A stretch of DNA of 64,000 bases from Bradyrhizobium viridifuturi (GCF_001238275.1 NZ_LGTB01000031.1:56791-120790), one strand, 5' to 3'. Numbered from the stretch's first letter, positions 25,760 to 35,334 are shown. Notes: generated by a model from the letters alone, not told the origin. Translations and numbers: made by a program.

Positions 25760-25793
25760 CTGGGCGTGGAGCTGCAAAGCCGGCCACGCCCAG
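25760..25793 (-). terminator. hairpin after the lactonase gene
   Basis: CTGGGCGTGG and CCACGCCCAG form a perfect 10-bp stem 23 bases past the lactonase stop. There is only a weak T-rich stretch after it on the minus strand. It separates the lactonase gene from ureD. Confidence 0.5.
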
Positions 25794-25815
25794 ACTTCGT
25801 GTCGACGAGGAGCGA

Positions 25816-27090
25816 TCAGAATCCCGCAAGCCCCTGGGAGCCGTTGTACGGGATCTTGACGCTGCCGATCTCCTTCAGCGAGCCGTCCGGCTGGGTGCTG
25901 TAGCTGACCAGCTTCGAGGCGTTGCCGTAGATCTGATAGAGATAGGCGCCGTCCGGCGAGATCCAGCTATCGCTAGGACCGCTCGTCACGGTTCCGTTCA
26001 ATCCCCTCGCGGTGCCGTCGCCGGGGACCTTCGGGCACGCCGGATCGCACGCAATCTCCAGGCCGTTACCATTGATGCGGTAGCTGCTGATGTTGCTGTA
26101 GCCGAAATTCGTCGCGTAGATCGTGCGGTCATCGGGAGCGACCGCAAGCCAGCACAGCTCGGACGGCAGGCCCGCGCTGGTGTCGATCTTGACGAGCGAG
26201 CCGATATTGATCGAGCCGTTCTTCTCAATGGTACAGATGGAGCATCCGTCGCCGACGGCATAGCCGATCACGAACGTATTCGGACGCTGATTCAGGAAGG
26301 CGATGTAGAACGGAGAACCACCCTTTGCGTCATAGAACCTGGCGGTGCCGAGCGAACCGTCCTTTTGCAGGGCGAACACGGCGAGGCCGTCCGGATCCGG
26401 TGCATTCGAAGCGATCGAGTGCAACGCGCCGCCGGCGCGCTGGACCCATAGAATCGGCGATCCGTCGGGATACAGGCCGGTGAGCGCGATCGGCTCGTCG
26501 AAAGTGGTGCCGACAATCACCAGCTCCTCGTTGGGCGAGACCACGACCATGGTCGAGACACGATTTCGCTTGCTGTAGGTATTCACTGTGTACCGCTCGG
26601 GTCGCGCCTTGAGCATGCCGTCGGTATCGACCGACATCAGCCGAAGATGATCCGGCCCGAACGAATGCAGCACGAACAGCGTGCGCGTAGACGGGGCGAA
26701 AGCCAGCGATTTGGCCGTACCGCTCCTTCCATCGACCGGATTGCCGGTCGCCTTCACATCGAGCAGCGTGGGACGGCCGTCGCTCTCCAGGCGGAAGCTC
26801 GAAACGGAGTTGTCACCGCCATTGGTCGCAAACATGAAGCGCCGATCAGATGTGATGATAACGCTCCCCGCGCCCTCAAAGGAATTGGGCGCGCTGTCCT
26901 GGCCGCTGATCGGCTTGTATTCACCGGAGCCGGCGCCCCCGGTCCTGATGCGCTCGACCTCGACCAGCCGGCCGTCCGCCTGCCGGCGGTAGTGAATGAT
27001 CGCATTGTCGATTTCATTGGTCTGGATGTAGAGATGGCCGTTCTGCCCTTTCGACATCCCCATCTCGCTCGTCGTCGCCTCTTTAGCCAT
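25816..27090 (-). CDS. lactonase-like seven-bladed beta-propeller protein
   Basis: A 424-residue protein of repeated blades such as NGHLYIQTNEIDNAIIHYRR, DRRFMFATNGGDNSVSSFRL and DDRTIYATNFGYSNISSYRI, the pattern of the 6-phosphogluconolactonase (Pgl) family. No signal peptide is present. Members may hydrolyse sugar lactones or act as scaffold proteins. GGAGCGAGAG precedes the ATG. It is followed downstream by the urease operon but separated by a hairpin. Confidence 0.7.
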   Translation of the reverse strand: MAKEATTSEMGMSKGQNGHLYIQTNEIDNAIIHYRRQADGRLVEVERIRTGGAGSGEYKPISGQDSAPNSFEGAGSVIITSDRRFMFATNGGDNSVSSFRLESDGRPTLLDVKATGNPVDGRSGTAKSLAFAPSTRTLFVLHSFGPDHLRLMSVDTDGMLKARPERYTVNTYSKRNRVSTMVVVSPNEELVIVGTTFDEPIALTGLYPDGSPILWVQRAGGALHSIASNAPDPDGLAVFALQKDGSLGTARFYDAKGGSPFYIAFLNQRPNTFVIGYAVGDGCSICTIEKNGSINIGSLVKIDTSAGLPSELCWLAVAPDDRTIYATNFGYSNISSYRINGNGLEIACDPACPKVPGDGTARGLNGTVTSGPSDSWISPDGAYLYQIYGNASKLVSYSTQPDGSLKEIGSVKIPYNGSQGLAGF

Positions 27091-27153
27091 CTCTCGCTCC
27101 TTTGATGATTGGCTTTGGTTGAATCGAATAACGTCCCGTGACCGGCACCCGTG

Positions 27154-27735
27154 CTAATGCTGCAACGGAGGGTAACCATCGACATAAACCCAGTCGGATG
27201 CCTGCGCGGGCACATGGCACGCTTGACACTGCGCCTTGTAATTCGACGTCGTCGTTCTCAGCGGATCGCCGGCGTCGAACCAGGACCATCCCCAGCCGTC
27301 TCCCCAGAGCGCGTTCTCGGGGTGACTGTTCGCCGCGTCCCTCACCATGACGAACCAGCCCTTCAAGGCGTTGGCGCGGCTGACGGTACCGGTCGTCATT
27401 TCAGCGGTTTCCGTCTTGAATACCTCCTTGATCAACACCGTGCCGTCCGGGAAGTGCTTGCCCTTCCGATAGGCGTCGATCGCACCCGGCGAGGCGTACA
27501 CGACGTGAAGCTCCTTCGAGCCGCGTCCGTCGTCCGCCGCAATCGCCCAGCTTCCGAGGAACTGATAGGTCGTTCGGTAATCAGCCGGCACATGCAGATG
27601 CCCCTGGCGGTCGGCAACGCCCGCGCCTGTCGAAGCAGCATCCGCTGCGCGCGCCCGGAACTGTGACTGCCTGACAGCAGACGCACCGACGAGGATCACG
27701 ACGAAGGCCACGCAAGCGATTTGGAGGATTTTCAT
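27154..27735 (-). CDS. cytochrome P460-like haem protein
   Basis: A 193-residue exported protein. The N-terminal MKILQIACVAFVVILVGASA is a signal peptide; the P460 fold includes HLHVPADYRTTYQFLGSWAI and GTVLIKEVFKTETAEMTTGTV, and the single haem site is CQACH near the C-terminus. P460 proteins oxidise hydroxylamine or detoxify NO; some members have other roles. It is the second of two adjacent P460 genes, here on the same strand. Confidence 0.82.
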   Translation of the reverse strand: MKILQIACVAFVVILVGASAVRQSQFRARAADAASTGAGVADRQGHLHVPADYRTTYQFLGSWAIAADDGRGSKELHVVYASPGAIDAYRKGKHFPDGTVLIKEVFKTETAEMTTGTVSRANALKGWFVMVRDAANSHPENALWGDGWGWSWFDAGDPLRTTTSNYKAQCQACHVPAQASDWVYVDGYPPLQH

Positions 27736-27760
27736 GAAGACCTCCCCGCGGATTACGCGG

Positions 27761-28364
27761 TCACCGCGCGTCCTTGTTGTCCAGCAGCGGATAGAACTGG
27801 GTCCAGACCTCATCCTTCTTGGCGTTGGCGATATGGCAGTAGGCGCATTCGTCCTTCGACTTCACCTTGGCCATCGGCGCCTTCGGCTCGTGGTGATTGA
27901 AGTTGAAGTAGCCCCAGCCGTTGGTCTCGGCGAAGCGCTTCGAGTCCTTGACGGTCACGTCTGCGCCGTTCCATTTGCCCGGGAAGTAGCCGCGTCCCGA
28001 TGCTTCGGTTCGCGAGCCGTCGGCATTCTCCTGCGGCAGCGTCAGCTGCAGCTCCTTGAACAGGATTGTCCCTTCGGGATCCCGTCTTCTTGTAGATCGC
28101 ATACGAGCCTGGCTCGATATAGACGTTGTGAAACTCGGGGAAATTCGCCTGCCCGCCGTTGAGGGCATTCGGCGTCAGCGGCGAGCCGACATAGACCCAC
28201 TCGTGAAAATTCTTCGGCAGGAGCAATTGCCCGTCGGCGGTATATTCCGGCAGATAGCGCGCATTGGTCTGGGCGTTGCTATCCTTGAGTGATCCGAAGA
28301 GCATGATCGTTGCGACTGCACTGCTCACGATAACCGCCGCTGCTGCCTGGACTCCCACTCGCAT
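27761..28364 (-). pseudogene. cytochrome P460-like gene with a frameshift
   Basis: From 28,364 the frame encodes a signal peptide and YLPEYTADGQLLLPKNFHEW to SYAIYKKTG. It shifts at about 28,080; the rest (PEGTILFKELQLTLPQ, then YFPGKWNGADV and the haem site CAYCH) is in another frame ending at 27,761. An extra G (or two lost bases) between ACG and GATCCC explains it. Restored, it is a full-length relative of the next P460 gene. AGGAG precedes the ATG. Confidence 0.75.
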
Positions 28365-28784
28365 TGCTCGCTCCTGCGACTACGGCCGGCACGCGAAGCA
28401 CCGGCACGGTTAACCTGTCGGAATACGAGATAATCGGTCGCAGAAACTCTTGCGCGCTGGAGATTGCCTTCGCTTGTTCTATCTTGATGTATTCCGCATC
28501 TATCATGCGATCCAATCGATGTTCGCACTTCGCAAGCAAGACTCACCGCCGATTGGCACCGCGACCGCGGCGCAGAGAGCCCTTGGCAACGACGGGAAGA
28601 TGCGACGACGGACGGCCCGAGAGCCGGCGTTCTCAGGTGATCGTTCGCATCACCCGAGAACGGTCGCCGCACAAGAAGGGCAGCTTCACCCTCGAAACGG
28701 CATCCCCTTGACCTCGAGACCGACTGGAAGTCTCGTCAGGCTCGAGGGCGCAGGACATTGATGCTGCGGGAGGCCGCCCGATGG
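28365..28784. other. 420-base gap, nothing recognised
   Basis: The gap between the P460 and amidase genes holds several short open frames with no family resemblance. Presumably it includes the P460 promoter; no clear sequence element was seen. Confidence 0.3.
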
Positions 28785-30299
28785 TCACACCCGCAGGGGA
28801 CGCTCGCGGCAGATCCGGTAGTTGTCCTGCCAGGGACGAAGCCGTTCGAAAGCCGCGCTCGCGGCCAGCACGTCGAAATCGGCGTTTCGCCGACCTATGA
28901 TTTGCATCCCCACCGGAAGGCCGTCGGATAGCCCCGCCGGAATCGACGCCGCCGGATGGCCGGTGAAGTTGACGAAGTAAGTCAGGCCCCATCCGATGAG
29001 AGGATCGATCTCGACACCATTGATCGACCTCGGCCCGATCGTGTTGCCGTCGCTCGCGTTGTCGACCGGCGGGCACGCCACAGTCGGCGTAACGAGCAGA
29101 TGAAATCTGCCGAGGACGCTCTGAAACGCGTCGTATACCTCTGTCCGGACGGCCTGGTCGCGGAAGAAGTCGAGGCCCGACATTCGATTGGTCTTCTCGA
29201 CCCAATCCATGTATTCGGGCGGAAAGTCGTCGCGATGGTCGCCGAACAGATCGATGCCATCGCGCTTCATATTCTCGATCGCCTGCAGGTTCAGAAGCAT
29301 GTAGAGACGCGACCAGACGTCACTCAGTTCCCGTTGCGAGCGTTTGATGCCGAGCCTCACTTCTTCCACGTGAGCGCCGGCTTCCTCGAACGCCCGCAAT
29401 GCGCGACCAACCGTCTCCGAGACCTTTGCGTCGACCGGAAAGACGTCCAAGTCTGGACTATAGGCGATCTTGAGACCACGGATGGACCGGCGAGTGGCGG
29501 CGGTGAAGTCGACGGGCGGTTCGATCAGGCTGAAGGGATCGCGCTGATCATGGCCGGCAAGGACGTTCAATGCGATCGCGGCATCCTCGACCGTCCGCGT
29601 GATAGGCCCTTCGAACAGGAACGGAGAGTCGGCCGTGCCGAACGCATTGGGACGCACAAGGAACGGCACTCGGCCGAATGATGCCTTGTAACCATAGGTC
29701 CCGCACCAGGCGGAGGGGATTCGGATGGAGCCGCCAGCATCGGTACCTTCCGCAATGGGCAGCAGTCCGTCGGCCACCGCCGCGGCGCTGCCTCCGGACG
29801 AGCCGCCGGTGTTCTTGGCGAGGTTGAAGGGGTTGCGCGTGGGACCGAACAGGTAATTGTCGCAAGTCCCCCGGAATCCCATCAGAGGGCTGTTGGTCTT
29901 GCCGACGAACACGGCTCCGCCGCGCTTCTCCATGCGCTCGCAGAACATGCAGTAGCCGTTCACGACGTGGTGCTTGAGCGCACGGATGCCGCCCAGGCTC
30001 GCGGGCCAACCCGGCTTGAAGTCGAACAGATCCTTGAGTGCCGACGGAATGCCGTGCAGAGGCCCGAGCGGCTCGCCGGCGACCACCGCGCGTTCGGCTT
30101 CTTTCGCTCTCGCGCGAGCGCCGTCGAAATCGAGATAAACCAGCGCGTTCAGGCTCGGGTTGCGCGCTTCGATACGCCGGATGAACGCATCGACCACTTC
30201 AACCGGCGACAGATCGCGGCTCCGGATGCGAGCCGCAAGTTCGTGCGCGCTGAGGTAAGCGAGTTCGTCGGAATGCAAAGTTTGGCTCACGCTCGACAT
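28785..30299 (-). CDS. amidase signature enzyme
   Basis: A 504-residue amidohydrolase of the amidase signature family. The catalytic triad is visible as the Lys of SALKDLF, then the cis-Ser and nucleophile Ser region GGSSGGSAAAVADG and TDAGGSIRIPS. The start at 30,299 follows GGAGG by 5 bases (MSSVSQTL); upstream in-frame ATGs are less likely. It probably acts on a short amide; ammonia from it would suit an island with urease. The substrate is unknown. Confidence 0.88.
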   Translation of the reverse strand: MSSVSQTLHSDELAYLSAHELAARIRSRDLSPVEVVDAFIRRIEARNPSLNALVYLDFDGARARAKEAERAVVAGEPLGPLHGIPSALKDLFDFKPGWPASLGGIRALKHHVVNGYCMFCERMEKRGGAVFVGKTNSPLMGFRGTCDNYLFGPTRNPFNLAKNTGGSSGGSAAAVADGLLPIAEGTDAGGSIRIPSAWCGTYGYKASFGRVPFLVRPNAFGTADSPFLFEGPITRTVEDAAIALNVLAGHDQRDPFSLIEPPVDFTAATRRSIRGLKIAYSPDLDVFPVDAKVSETVGRALRAFEEAGAHVEEVRLGIKRSQRELSDVWSRLYMLLNLQAIENMKRDGIDLFGDHRDDFPPEYMDWVEKTNRMSGLDFFRDQAVRTEVYDAFQSVLGRFHLLVTPTVACPPVDNASDGNTIGPRSINGVEIDPLIGWGLTYFVNFTGHPAASIPAGLSDGLPVGMQIIGRRNADFDVLAASAAFERLRPWQDNYRICRERPLRV

Positions 30300-30519
30300 C
30301 GTTACCTCCATTTGAACGACTTCAGGTCGGAGCGCATTTGAAATGGAAACAATCCGCTGCTGCGCAGCCGCGATTGCTGCGTCTTTCGTAATCTTGATGC
30401 ATTCACCGCGACGGCCATCGACAAGGCATCGATCAAGGTTCATGTGCGGTCGATCGGGGTGCGCGGCATGCCGATGCACAACCGGACATCCCGCGCCTCA
30501 TCGCAGAAGGGCACGCGCC

Positions 30520-31137
30520 ATGGACCGACCTCCCGTTTCTCGCGGCTTCAGATCAACGCGACAGGCGTCCGAAGCCACCCGGCTGCCACCCGGACAGTAT
30601 CTGACGACCGACTTTCCGGTGCTGTCCGCCGGACCCACGCCGGAGATCCGCGTCGCGGACTGGAAGGTTGGACTTCAACTCGGCGGTTCGCTGCTCGGGA
30701 AATGGACCTGGGACGAATTCGAAGCGCTGCCTCAAAGCAAGATCACGGTCGATATTCACTGCGTCACCAAGTGGACGAAGTTCGACACGGTTTGGCAGGG
30801 AGTAAGCTTCGACGACCTTCTCAGGGCGGCCGGAGTAAGCGAGCCGCCGAGCGCTTACGTCATGGCGCATTGCGACGGCGGCTACACGACGAACCTTCCG
30901 GTCGCAGACCTCGTTGCGGGAAGAGCGATGATCGCCACCCGCTATGAGGGGTTGCCACTCGCTCCCGCGCACGGCGGCCCTGCCCGACTTTTGGTGCCGC
31001 ATCTCTATTTCTGGAAGAGCGCAAAATGGCTGCGCAGGATCCGCTTCATGCCAAACGACGAACCCGGTTTTTGGGAATCGCGCGGTTATCACAATTATGG
31101 CGACCCCTGGCGCGAGCAACGATATGACGGCGACTGA
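30520..31137 (+). CDS. sulfite-oxidase-like molybdopterin protein (SUOX fold)
   Basis: A 205-residue protein with the molybdopterin-binding sulfite oxidase fold. VDIHCVTKWTKFDTVWQGV supplies the Mo-ligand Cys81, and APAHGGPARLLVPHLYFWKSAKW is the family core. It has no signal peptide and no haem domain. It should be a cytoplasmic molybdenum oxidoreductase. It overlaps the next gene, a ferredoxin reductase, by 14 bases, which suggests that reductase is its electron partner. Confidence 0.82.
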   Translation: MDRPPVSRGFRSTRQASEATRLPPGQYLTTDFPVLSAGPTPEIRVADWKVGLQLGGSLLGKWTWDEFEALPQSKITVDIHCVTKWTKFDTVWQGVSFDDLLRAAGVSEPPSAYVMAHCDGGYTTNLPVADLVAGRAMIATRYEGLPLAPAHGGPARLLVPHLYFWKSAKWLRRIRFMPNDEPGFWESRGYHNYGDPWREQRYDGD

Positions 31138-31885
31138 TGCACTCCCGCAGCAGCCGAGGATCGCTTGGCAGACCGGTCGCGTGCACGCCATCCTGGACGA
31201 AACAAGCCGCGTGAAAAGCATCATCCTGGAGCCGGCCACATGGTCCGGGCACTGGCCTGGCCAGCACGTCGACATACGTCTCACTGCCGAAGATGGCTAT
31301 CAGGCCGAACGAAGCTACTCGATTGCGTCGCCTCCGGAGGAAAAGCTGCTCACCCTCACCGTGGAACGCGTCGATGGCGGCGAGGTGTCGTCCTATCTAC
31401 TCGACGAATTGCGGGTCGGTGACGCTCTCGAGTTTCGCGGCCCCATTGGGCGGCATTTTATCTGGAGTAGGACTCGCGGCGGACCGATTTTCCTGGTCGC
31501 GGGCGGCACGGGGATCACGCCGCTGATGGCGATGTTACGCCACCGCAGGAGATCGCTCGCACATACACCGGCATCACTGATCTATTCGGTACGCAGCCTT
31601 GCCGACGCCGTCTATCGGGATGAACTCGATGCGATGGCTCAGGACGATCGCGACCTGCGCCTCGTCTATGCGCTCACCCGCGAGCAGCCCAGCAACTGGA
31701 GCGGACATTGGGGACGGGTCAACGAGATGCTGCTCGCGAATAACAGCTTTGCGCGCGAACATGATCCCAGCATCTTCGTTTGCGGGCCTACAGGGTTCGT
31801 CGAGAGTATCTCGAGCATGCTCGTCAAGCTCGGCTTCGACCCCTTCAGCATCAAGACCGAACGATTCGGACCATCAGGAGGGTAG
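31124..31885 (+). CDS. ferredoxin-NADP reductase-type oxidoreductase
   Basis: A 253-residue FAD/NAD(P)H reductase. GQHVDIRLTAEDGYQAERSYSIAS is the FAD motif (RSYS), GPIFLVAGGTGITPLMAMLR the nucleotide-binding motif, and FVCGPTGFVES the C-terminal CGP motif. It has no iron-sulfur domain. It begins within the end of the SUOX-like gene and is followed 5 bases later by the DUF6510 gene, so the three form one operon. Confidence 0.88.
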   Translation: MTATDALPQQPRIAWQTGRVHAILDETSRVKSIILEPATWSGHWPGQHVDIRLTAEDGYQAERSYSIASPPEEKLLTLTVERVDGGEVSSYLLDELRVGDALEFRGPIGRHFIWSRTRGGPIFLVAGGTGITPLMAMLRHRRRSLAHTPASLIYSVRSLADAVYRDELDAMAQDDRDLRLVYALTREQPSNWSGHWGRVNEMLLANNSFAREHDPSIFVCGPTGFVESISSMLVKLGFDPFSIKTERFGPSGG

Positions 31886-31890
31886 TCGCC

Positions 31891-32157
31891 ATGGCAAACA
31901 ACTTCGCGGACCTCGTTCTCGGTGGTGATCAAGGCACATGGTTGCTTCAAGAGCCCTTTGCCTTTGACATCGCGCTGATGAGGATCCGGTGCGCCGCATG
32001 CAACACCGTATCCAGTCTCGGCTCATTGGCCGTAGACGGCACCACCCTTGAGGCACTCGTCAAGTGCTCCGATTGCGGAAGCGATCTGTTGAGGGCAGCG
32101 CGAACCCAGAATGGTTGTGTCCTTGAAATGCAAGGTGCCCGGCAACTGTTCTACTGA
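31891..32157 (+). CDS. DUF6510 zinc-ribbon-like protein
   Basis: An 88-residue protein with two Cys-x-x-Cys pairs (RIRCAACNTV and VKCSDCGSDLL), the mark of a small zinc ribbon. AGGAGGG precedes the ATG. It follows the SUOX-like and reductase genes, an association also expected for the DUF6510 family. It may be a small partner or regulator of that enzyme. Confidence 0.78.
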   Translation: MANNFADLVLGGDQGTWLLQEPFAFDIALMRIRCAACNTVSSLGSLAVDGTTLEALVKCSDCGSDLLRAARTQNGCVLEMQGARQLFY

Positions 32158-32195
32158 ATGCCGCGTCGCCCACCAAACTCCGGACCAAAGACCCC

Positions 32196-32408
32196 ATGCA
32201 CGGTGAAGACATCCATCTCACTGAGATCGAGCGCCAGATTGCCGCCGCAGCCGCGAACCTTCGCGAGTTGATCGAACAGACTGCCTCATACTCCGTCGAG
32301 ATGGGTAGAGAGCTCCTCGGCCAGCGAATTGACGATCAGGCCGCACGGCTCGAGATTCTGATCAGGCATCGCGATGGGCTGCTCAGATCCAGAACCGGAG
32401 AGGATTGA
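32196..32408 (+). CDS. small helical protein, last gene of the SUOX-like operon
   Basis: A 70-residue protein, mainly helical (EIERQIAAAAANLRELIEQT, then DDQAARLEILIRHRDGLL). It could form a coiled coil. No family is recognised. Position suggests co-transcription with the DUF6510 gene, 38 bases upstream. Confidence 0.5.
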   Translation: MHGEDIHLTEIERQIAAAAANLRELIEQTASYSVEMGRELLGQRIDDQAARLEILIRHRDGLLRSRTGED

Positions 32409-32526
32409 AGAAGTCGACGAGCGCCGGCGCTCAGGCCTGGAAGCGAAGCGTCAGCCGTGAAATTGTGCCATTGCGATCGGGAGGGCGAGGTGTATGACGG
32501 TTGCGGCACTACACCCCACGCGCCGA

Positions 32527-33297
32527 TCAGATCGATTTCACCTCGCCGCCGTCCATTCGCAACGCCGAACCGGTCATCCAGCGCGCGCCGGGCGATACGA
32601 GGAATGCCATCAGTTCGGCAATCTCCTCCGGCTCGCCGTAACGCGCGATGCCGGCCTCCTTGGGGAACTTCGCCGTTGCCTCTTCGAGGCTCATGTTGTG
32701 CAGGGGCGCCCAATGCTCGAGGTAGGAGCGGCGGCGCCCTGTCATCACCGGTCCCGGCAGGACGCTGTTGACCTGGACGCCATCGCTGATTCCCTTGTCG
32801 GAGAATGCTTTCGCTAGGGCGACGATCGCGGCGTTGATGGTGCCTACCGCGGCATACGGCGCTTTAGGGAAAGACGCCGAGTTTCCGGACATCAACACCA
32901 CAGCTCCCTTGGCGGCCACAAGCGCCGGCCAGGCGGCGATCGTAAGCCTCCGAGCGCCATGCAGCTTCAACGCCAGTCCAGCCTCCCACTGCTGCTCCGT
33001 CGTCTCGAACAGATCGACCTGAGGTACAGCGCCGGCGATGTTGAGCAGCGCATCGATCTGGCCGAACGCCGCCAGGGTCTGCGCGACGACAGATTGGGCA
33101 GCAAGAGGCTCGGCCAGATCGGCACTGATCGCCAGCACCTCGGCGCCCACGGCCCTCACCGCCTTGGCGGTATCCTCGAGGTTGGCGCTGTTTCGCGCGA
33201 CTAGGACAAGTGCCGAGAAATCGCGCGCCAGACGCACCGCGGTCGCCCGGCCGATTCCCTGGCTCGCACCCGTCACGATCGCGACTGACTTCGGCAT
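32527..33297 (-). CDS. SDR family protein lacking the catalytic Lys
   Basis: A 256-residue short-chain dehydrogenase-like protein. TGASQGIG and NIAGAVP are present, Ser is in SGNSAS, but the Tyr-x-x-x-Lys motif reads APYAAVGTINAAI, with Gly in place of Lys. It may be a redox-weak member. GGGAG precedes the start. It is the last gene of a three-gene operon with a quinone-oxidoreductase-like gene and a hydrolase, under the ECF-type promoter P2. Confidence 0.78.
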   Translation of the reverse strand: MPKSVAIVTGASQGIGRATAVRLARDFSALVLVARNSANLEDTAKAVRAVGAEVLAISADLAEPLAAQSVVAQTLAAFGQIDALLNIAGAVPQVDLFETTEQQWEAGLALKLHGARRLTIAAWPALVAAKGAVVLMSGNSASFPKAPYAAVGTINAAIVALAKAFSDKGISDGVQVNSVLPGPVMTGRRRSYLEHWAPLHNMSLEEATAKFPKEAGIARYGEPEEIAELMAFLVSPGARWMTGSALRMDGGEVKSI

Positions 33298-33329
33298 ATC
33301 AACTCTCCCGGATAACAAGCTTGCAAGTG

Positions 33330-34307
33330 TCAGTCGCGAACGACGACCATCTTTCCGACCGCTTCGTTCGCCTCCATGACGCGGTGGGCTTCACGAATTT
33401 CATCGAAGCGAAAGATCCGGGCTGGCTTGACATCGAGCCGGCCGGCCTTCGCGTCGGCGGCAATGTCCTTCAGCGGCACGTCGGAGAGCGGAAACCCGGG
33501 CGTGCCGAACACGAAGCTGCCGAAGAACGTCAGATAGACACCGCTCGGCATCTGCAGCAGTGGATTGAAATCGGGAATCGGATCGAGCCCGCCGAGCCAT
33601 CCGGCGAGGCAGGAACGGCCGCCGCGACGAAGCAGAGCAAGAGATTCGAGCACGACACTGTTACCGACGAGGTCCAGAACCGCGTCGACCTGCTTCGCCT
33701 CGGGCAAATGATTTGAGAGATCTCGCCGTTCGATTTCGCAGCGCGCAGCCCCAAGCTTCTCCAGCAGGGCAAAACGCTCCCGGCTGCGCGTCGTTGCGAC
33801 GACCCGCGCGCCGGCATTGACCGCGAGCTTGAGTGCCGCTTGACCAAACGAGGAGGTCGCCCCGCGGATGACGAGAAGCTGTTCTCTCCGGAGCTCGAGG
33901 TTACGGAACAGACAGGTCCATGCCGTCGCGAAGGTTTCGGGTATCGCTGCGAGCTCGGCCCAGGGTAAATCAGCATCGATCAAAGCGACGTTCGAGACCG
34001 GCGCTCGGGTGTATTCGGCGTAGCTGCCGTTGATGGTCCGGCCGAGCCCGCCCATCAATGCGGCCACCTTGGCGCCCGTCGGGAATTCTCCGCCCGGGCA
34101 TGACTTCACGAAGCCAACGCATTCGATGCCGCTGATCGGCGCCGCTTCGGCCCATTCGCCCCGGCGCATGTGCATCTCTGCATGATTGATGCCGAATCCC
34201 CTGACCGCGATCACGACATGACCGAGTTGCGGTTCCGGCTCCGGAACGTCGCGATAGACAAGGCTGTCCAGACCGCCGAATTTCTCAAGAACGATGGCTT
34301 GCATCAT
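33330..34307 (-). CDS. quinone oxidoreductase-like MDR family protein
   Basis: A 325-residue zinc-free medium-chain dehydrogenase/reductase. GINHAEMHMRRGEW near the N-terminus and LVIRGATSSFGQAALKLAVNAGARV (Rossmann segment with a variant AxxxxxG) are typical of the quinone oxidoreductase branch, and zinc-binding Cys residues are absent. It probably reduces enones or quinones with NADPH. Middle gene of the P2 operon. Confidence 0.82.
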   Translation of the reverse strand: MMQAIVLEKFGGLDSLVYRDVPEPEPQLGHVVIAVRGFGINHAEMHMRRGEWAEAAPISGIECVGFVKSCPGGEFPTGAKVAALMGGLGRTINGSYAEYTRAPVSNVALIDADLPWAELAAIPETFATAWTCLFRNLELRREQLLVIRGATSSFGQAALKLAVNAGARVVATTRSRERFALLEKLGAARCEIERRDLSNHLPEAKQVDAVLDLVGNSVVLESLALLRRGGRSCLAGWLGGLDPIPDFNPLLQMPSGVYLTFFGSFVFGTPGFPLSDVPLKDIAADAKAGRLDVKPARIFRFDEIREAHRVMEANEAVGKMVVVRD

Positions 34308-34345
34308 GGCTCTCCCTGCATCTCTCGCTGGGAGGAGAGTGCCGG

Positions 34346-35215
34346 TCACCTGCTTGCGATCGATGGCGTAAGAAAATCACCGATCGCAGCGGCGATCTCT
34401 CGAGCGTGGGTCTCGAGCGCAAAGTGCCCCGTATCGAAGAAGCTCACTTTGGCACCCGGCAGGTCGCGCAGAAACGCCTTCGCGCCGGCTGGAAGGAAAA
34501 AGGGATCATTCTCGCCCCAGACAGCCAAGAAGGGTGGCTTGTGCTTGCGGAAATAGGCCTGGAATTCTGGGTACATGGCGACGTTGGTCCTGTAGTCGCC
34601 GAAAAGATCGAGCTGAATCTCGTCGGCGTCGGGACGCGCGAGATAGTGGTTGTCGAGCGTGTATCCGTCAGGAGAGATCAGGGAGGTGTCAGGCACCCCG
34701 TGGGTGTACTGCCAGGCCGTCGTCTCCGGCGAAAGGAATGATCGCAGCACCGCCCGGTTAGCGTTCGATGGATCCTCCCAGTAGGCACGGATCGGGCTCC
34801 AGCCATCACTCAATCCTTCCTCATAGGCATTGCCATTCTGAGAAATGATGGAAGCAATCCGCTCGGGATGTCGAAGAGCCATCCGAAAGCCCGTCGGCGC
34901 GCCATAGTCGAAGACGTAGAGCGAGAAACGAGCAAGTCCGACGACCTCCGTGAACCGTTCGATCACCTGCGCCAACGCAGCAAAAGTATAGGCAAAGCTT
35001 CCTCGAGCAGGCATGTCGGACTGGCCAAACCCGGGCAGATCCGGCGCTATTAATCGAAAGCGATCCGAGAGCAGCGGGATCAGGCCGCGGAACATGTGGC
35101 CGGCCGTCGGAAATCCGTGAAGCAGCAACAAAGCCGGAGCGCCGGCCGGGCCCGCCTCCCGATAGAATACATTCAGTCCGTCCACGTCTGCCTTGCGGTA
35201 TCGTATGCTCGTCAT
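34346..35215 (-). CDS. alpha/beta hydrolase with an Asp nucleophile
   Basis: A 289-residue hydrolase, first gene of the P2 operon. LLLHGFPTAGHMFRG gives the oxyanion loop, and the nucleophile elbow is VFDYGAPTGF, with Asp103 as in haloalkane dehalogenases and epoxide hydrolases. GENDPFF and FDTGHFALETHA supply the acid and His. It should open an epoxide or release a halide. The ECF-type promoter P2 is 94 bases upstream. Confidence 0.8.
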   Translation of the reverse strand: MTSIRYRKADVDGLNVFYREAGPAGAPALLLLHGFPTAGHMFRGLIPLLSDRFRLIAPDLPGFGQSDMPARGSFAYTFAALAQVIERFTEVVGLARFSLYVFDYGAPTGFRMALRHPERIASIISQNGNAYEEGLSDGWSPIRAYWEDPSNANRAVLRSFLSPETTAWQYTHGVPDTSLISPDGYTLDNHYLARPDADEIQLDLFGDYRTNVAMYPEFQAYFRKHKPPFLAVWGENDPFFLPAGAKAFLRDLPGAKVSFFDTGHFALETHAREIAAAIGDFLTPSIASR

Positions 35216-35308
35216 CTGCGGTCCCTCGCGGTCGCCCTCGACACCCGTTCCGCCTCATGAAGACGATGCTCAGATGGCCGTTGGTCGGAGGCGGCCTCGC
35301 TGAGGTAT

Positions 35309-35334
35309 TTCGTGGCGCGGCATGATCCGGTTAC
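35309..35334 (-). promoter_or_regulatory. ECF (SigF-type) promoter P2
   Basis: Minus-strand TGTAACC with CGAA exactly 16 bases after GTAACC. It points to the hydrolase-MDR-SDR operon whose first ATG is at 35,215. Confidence 0.75.
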
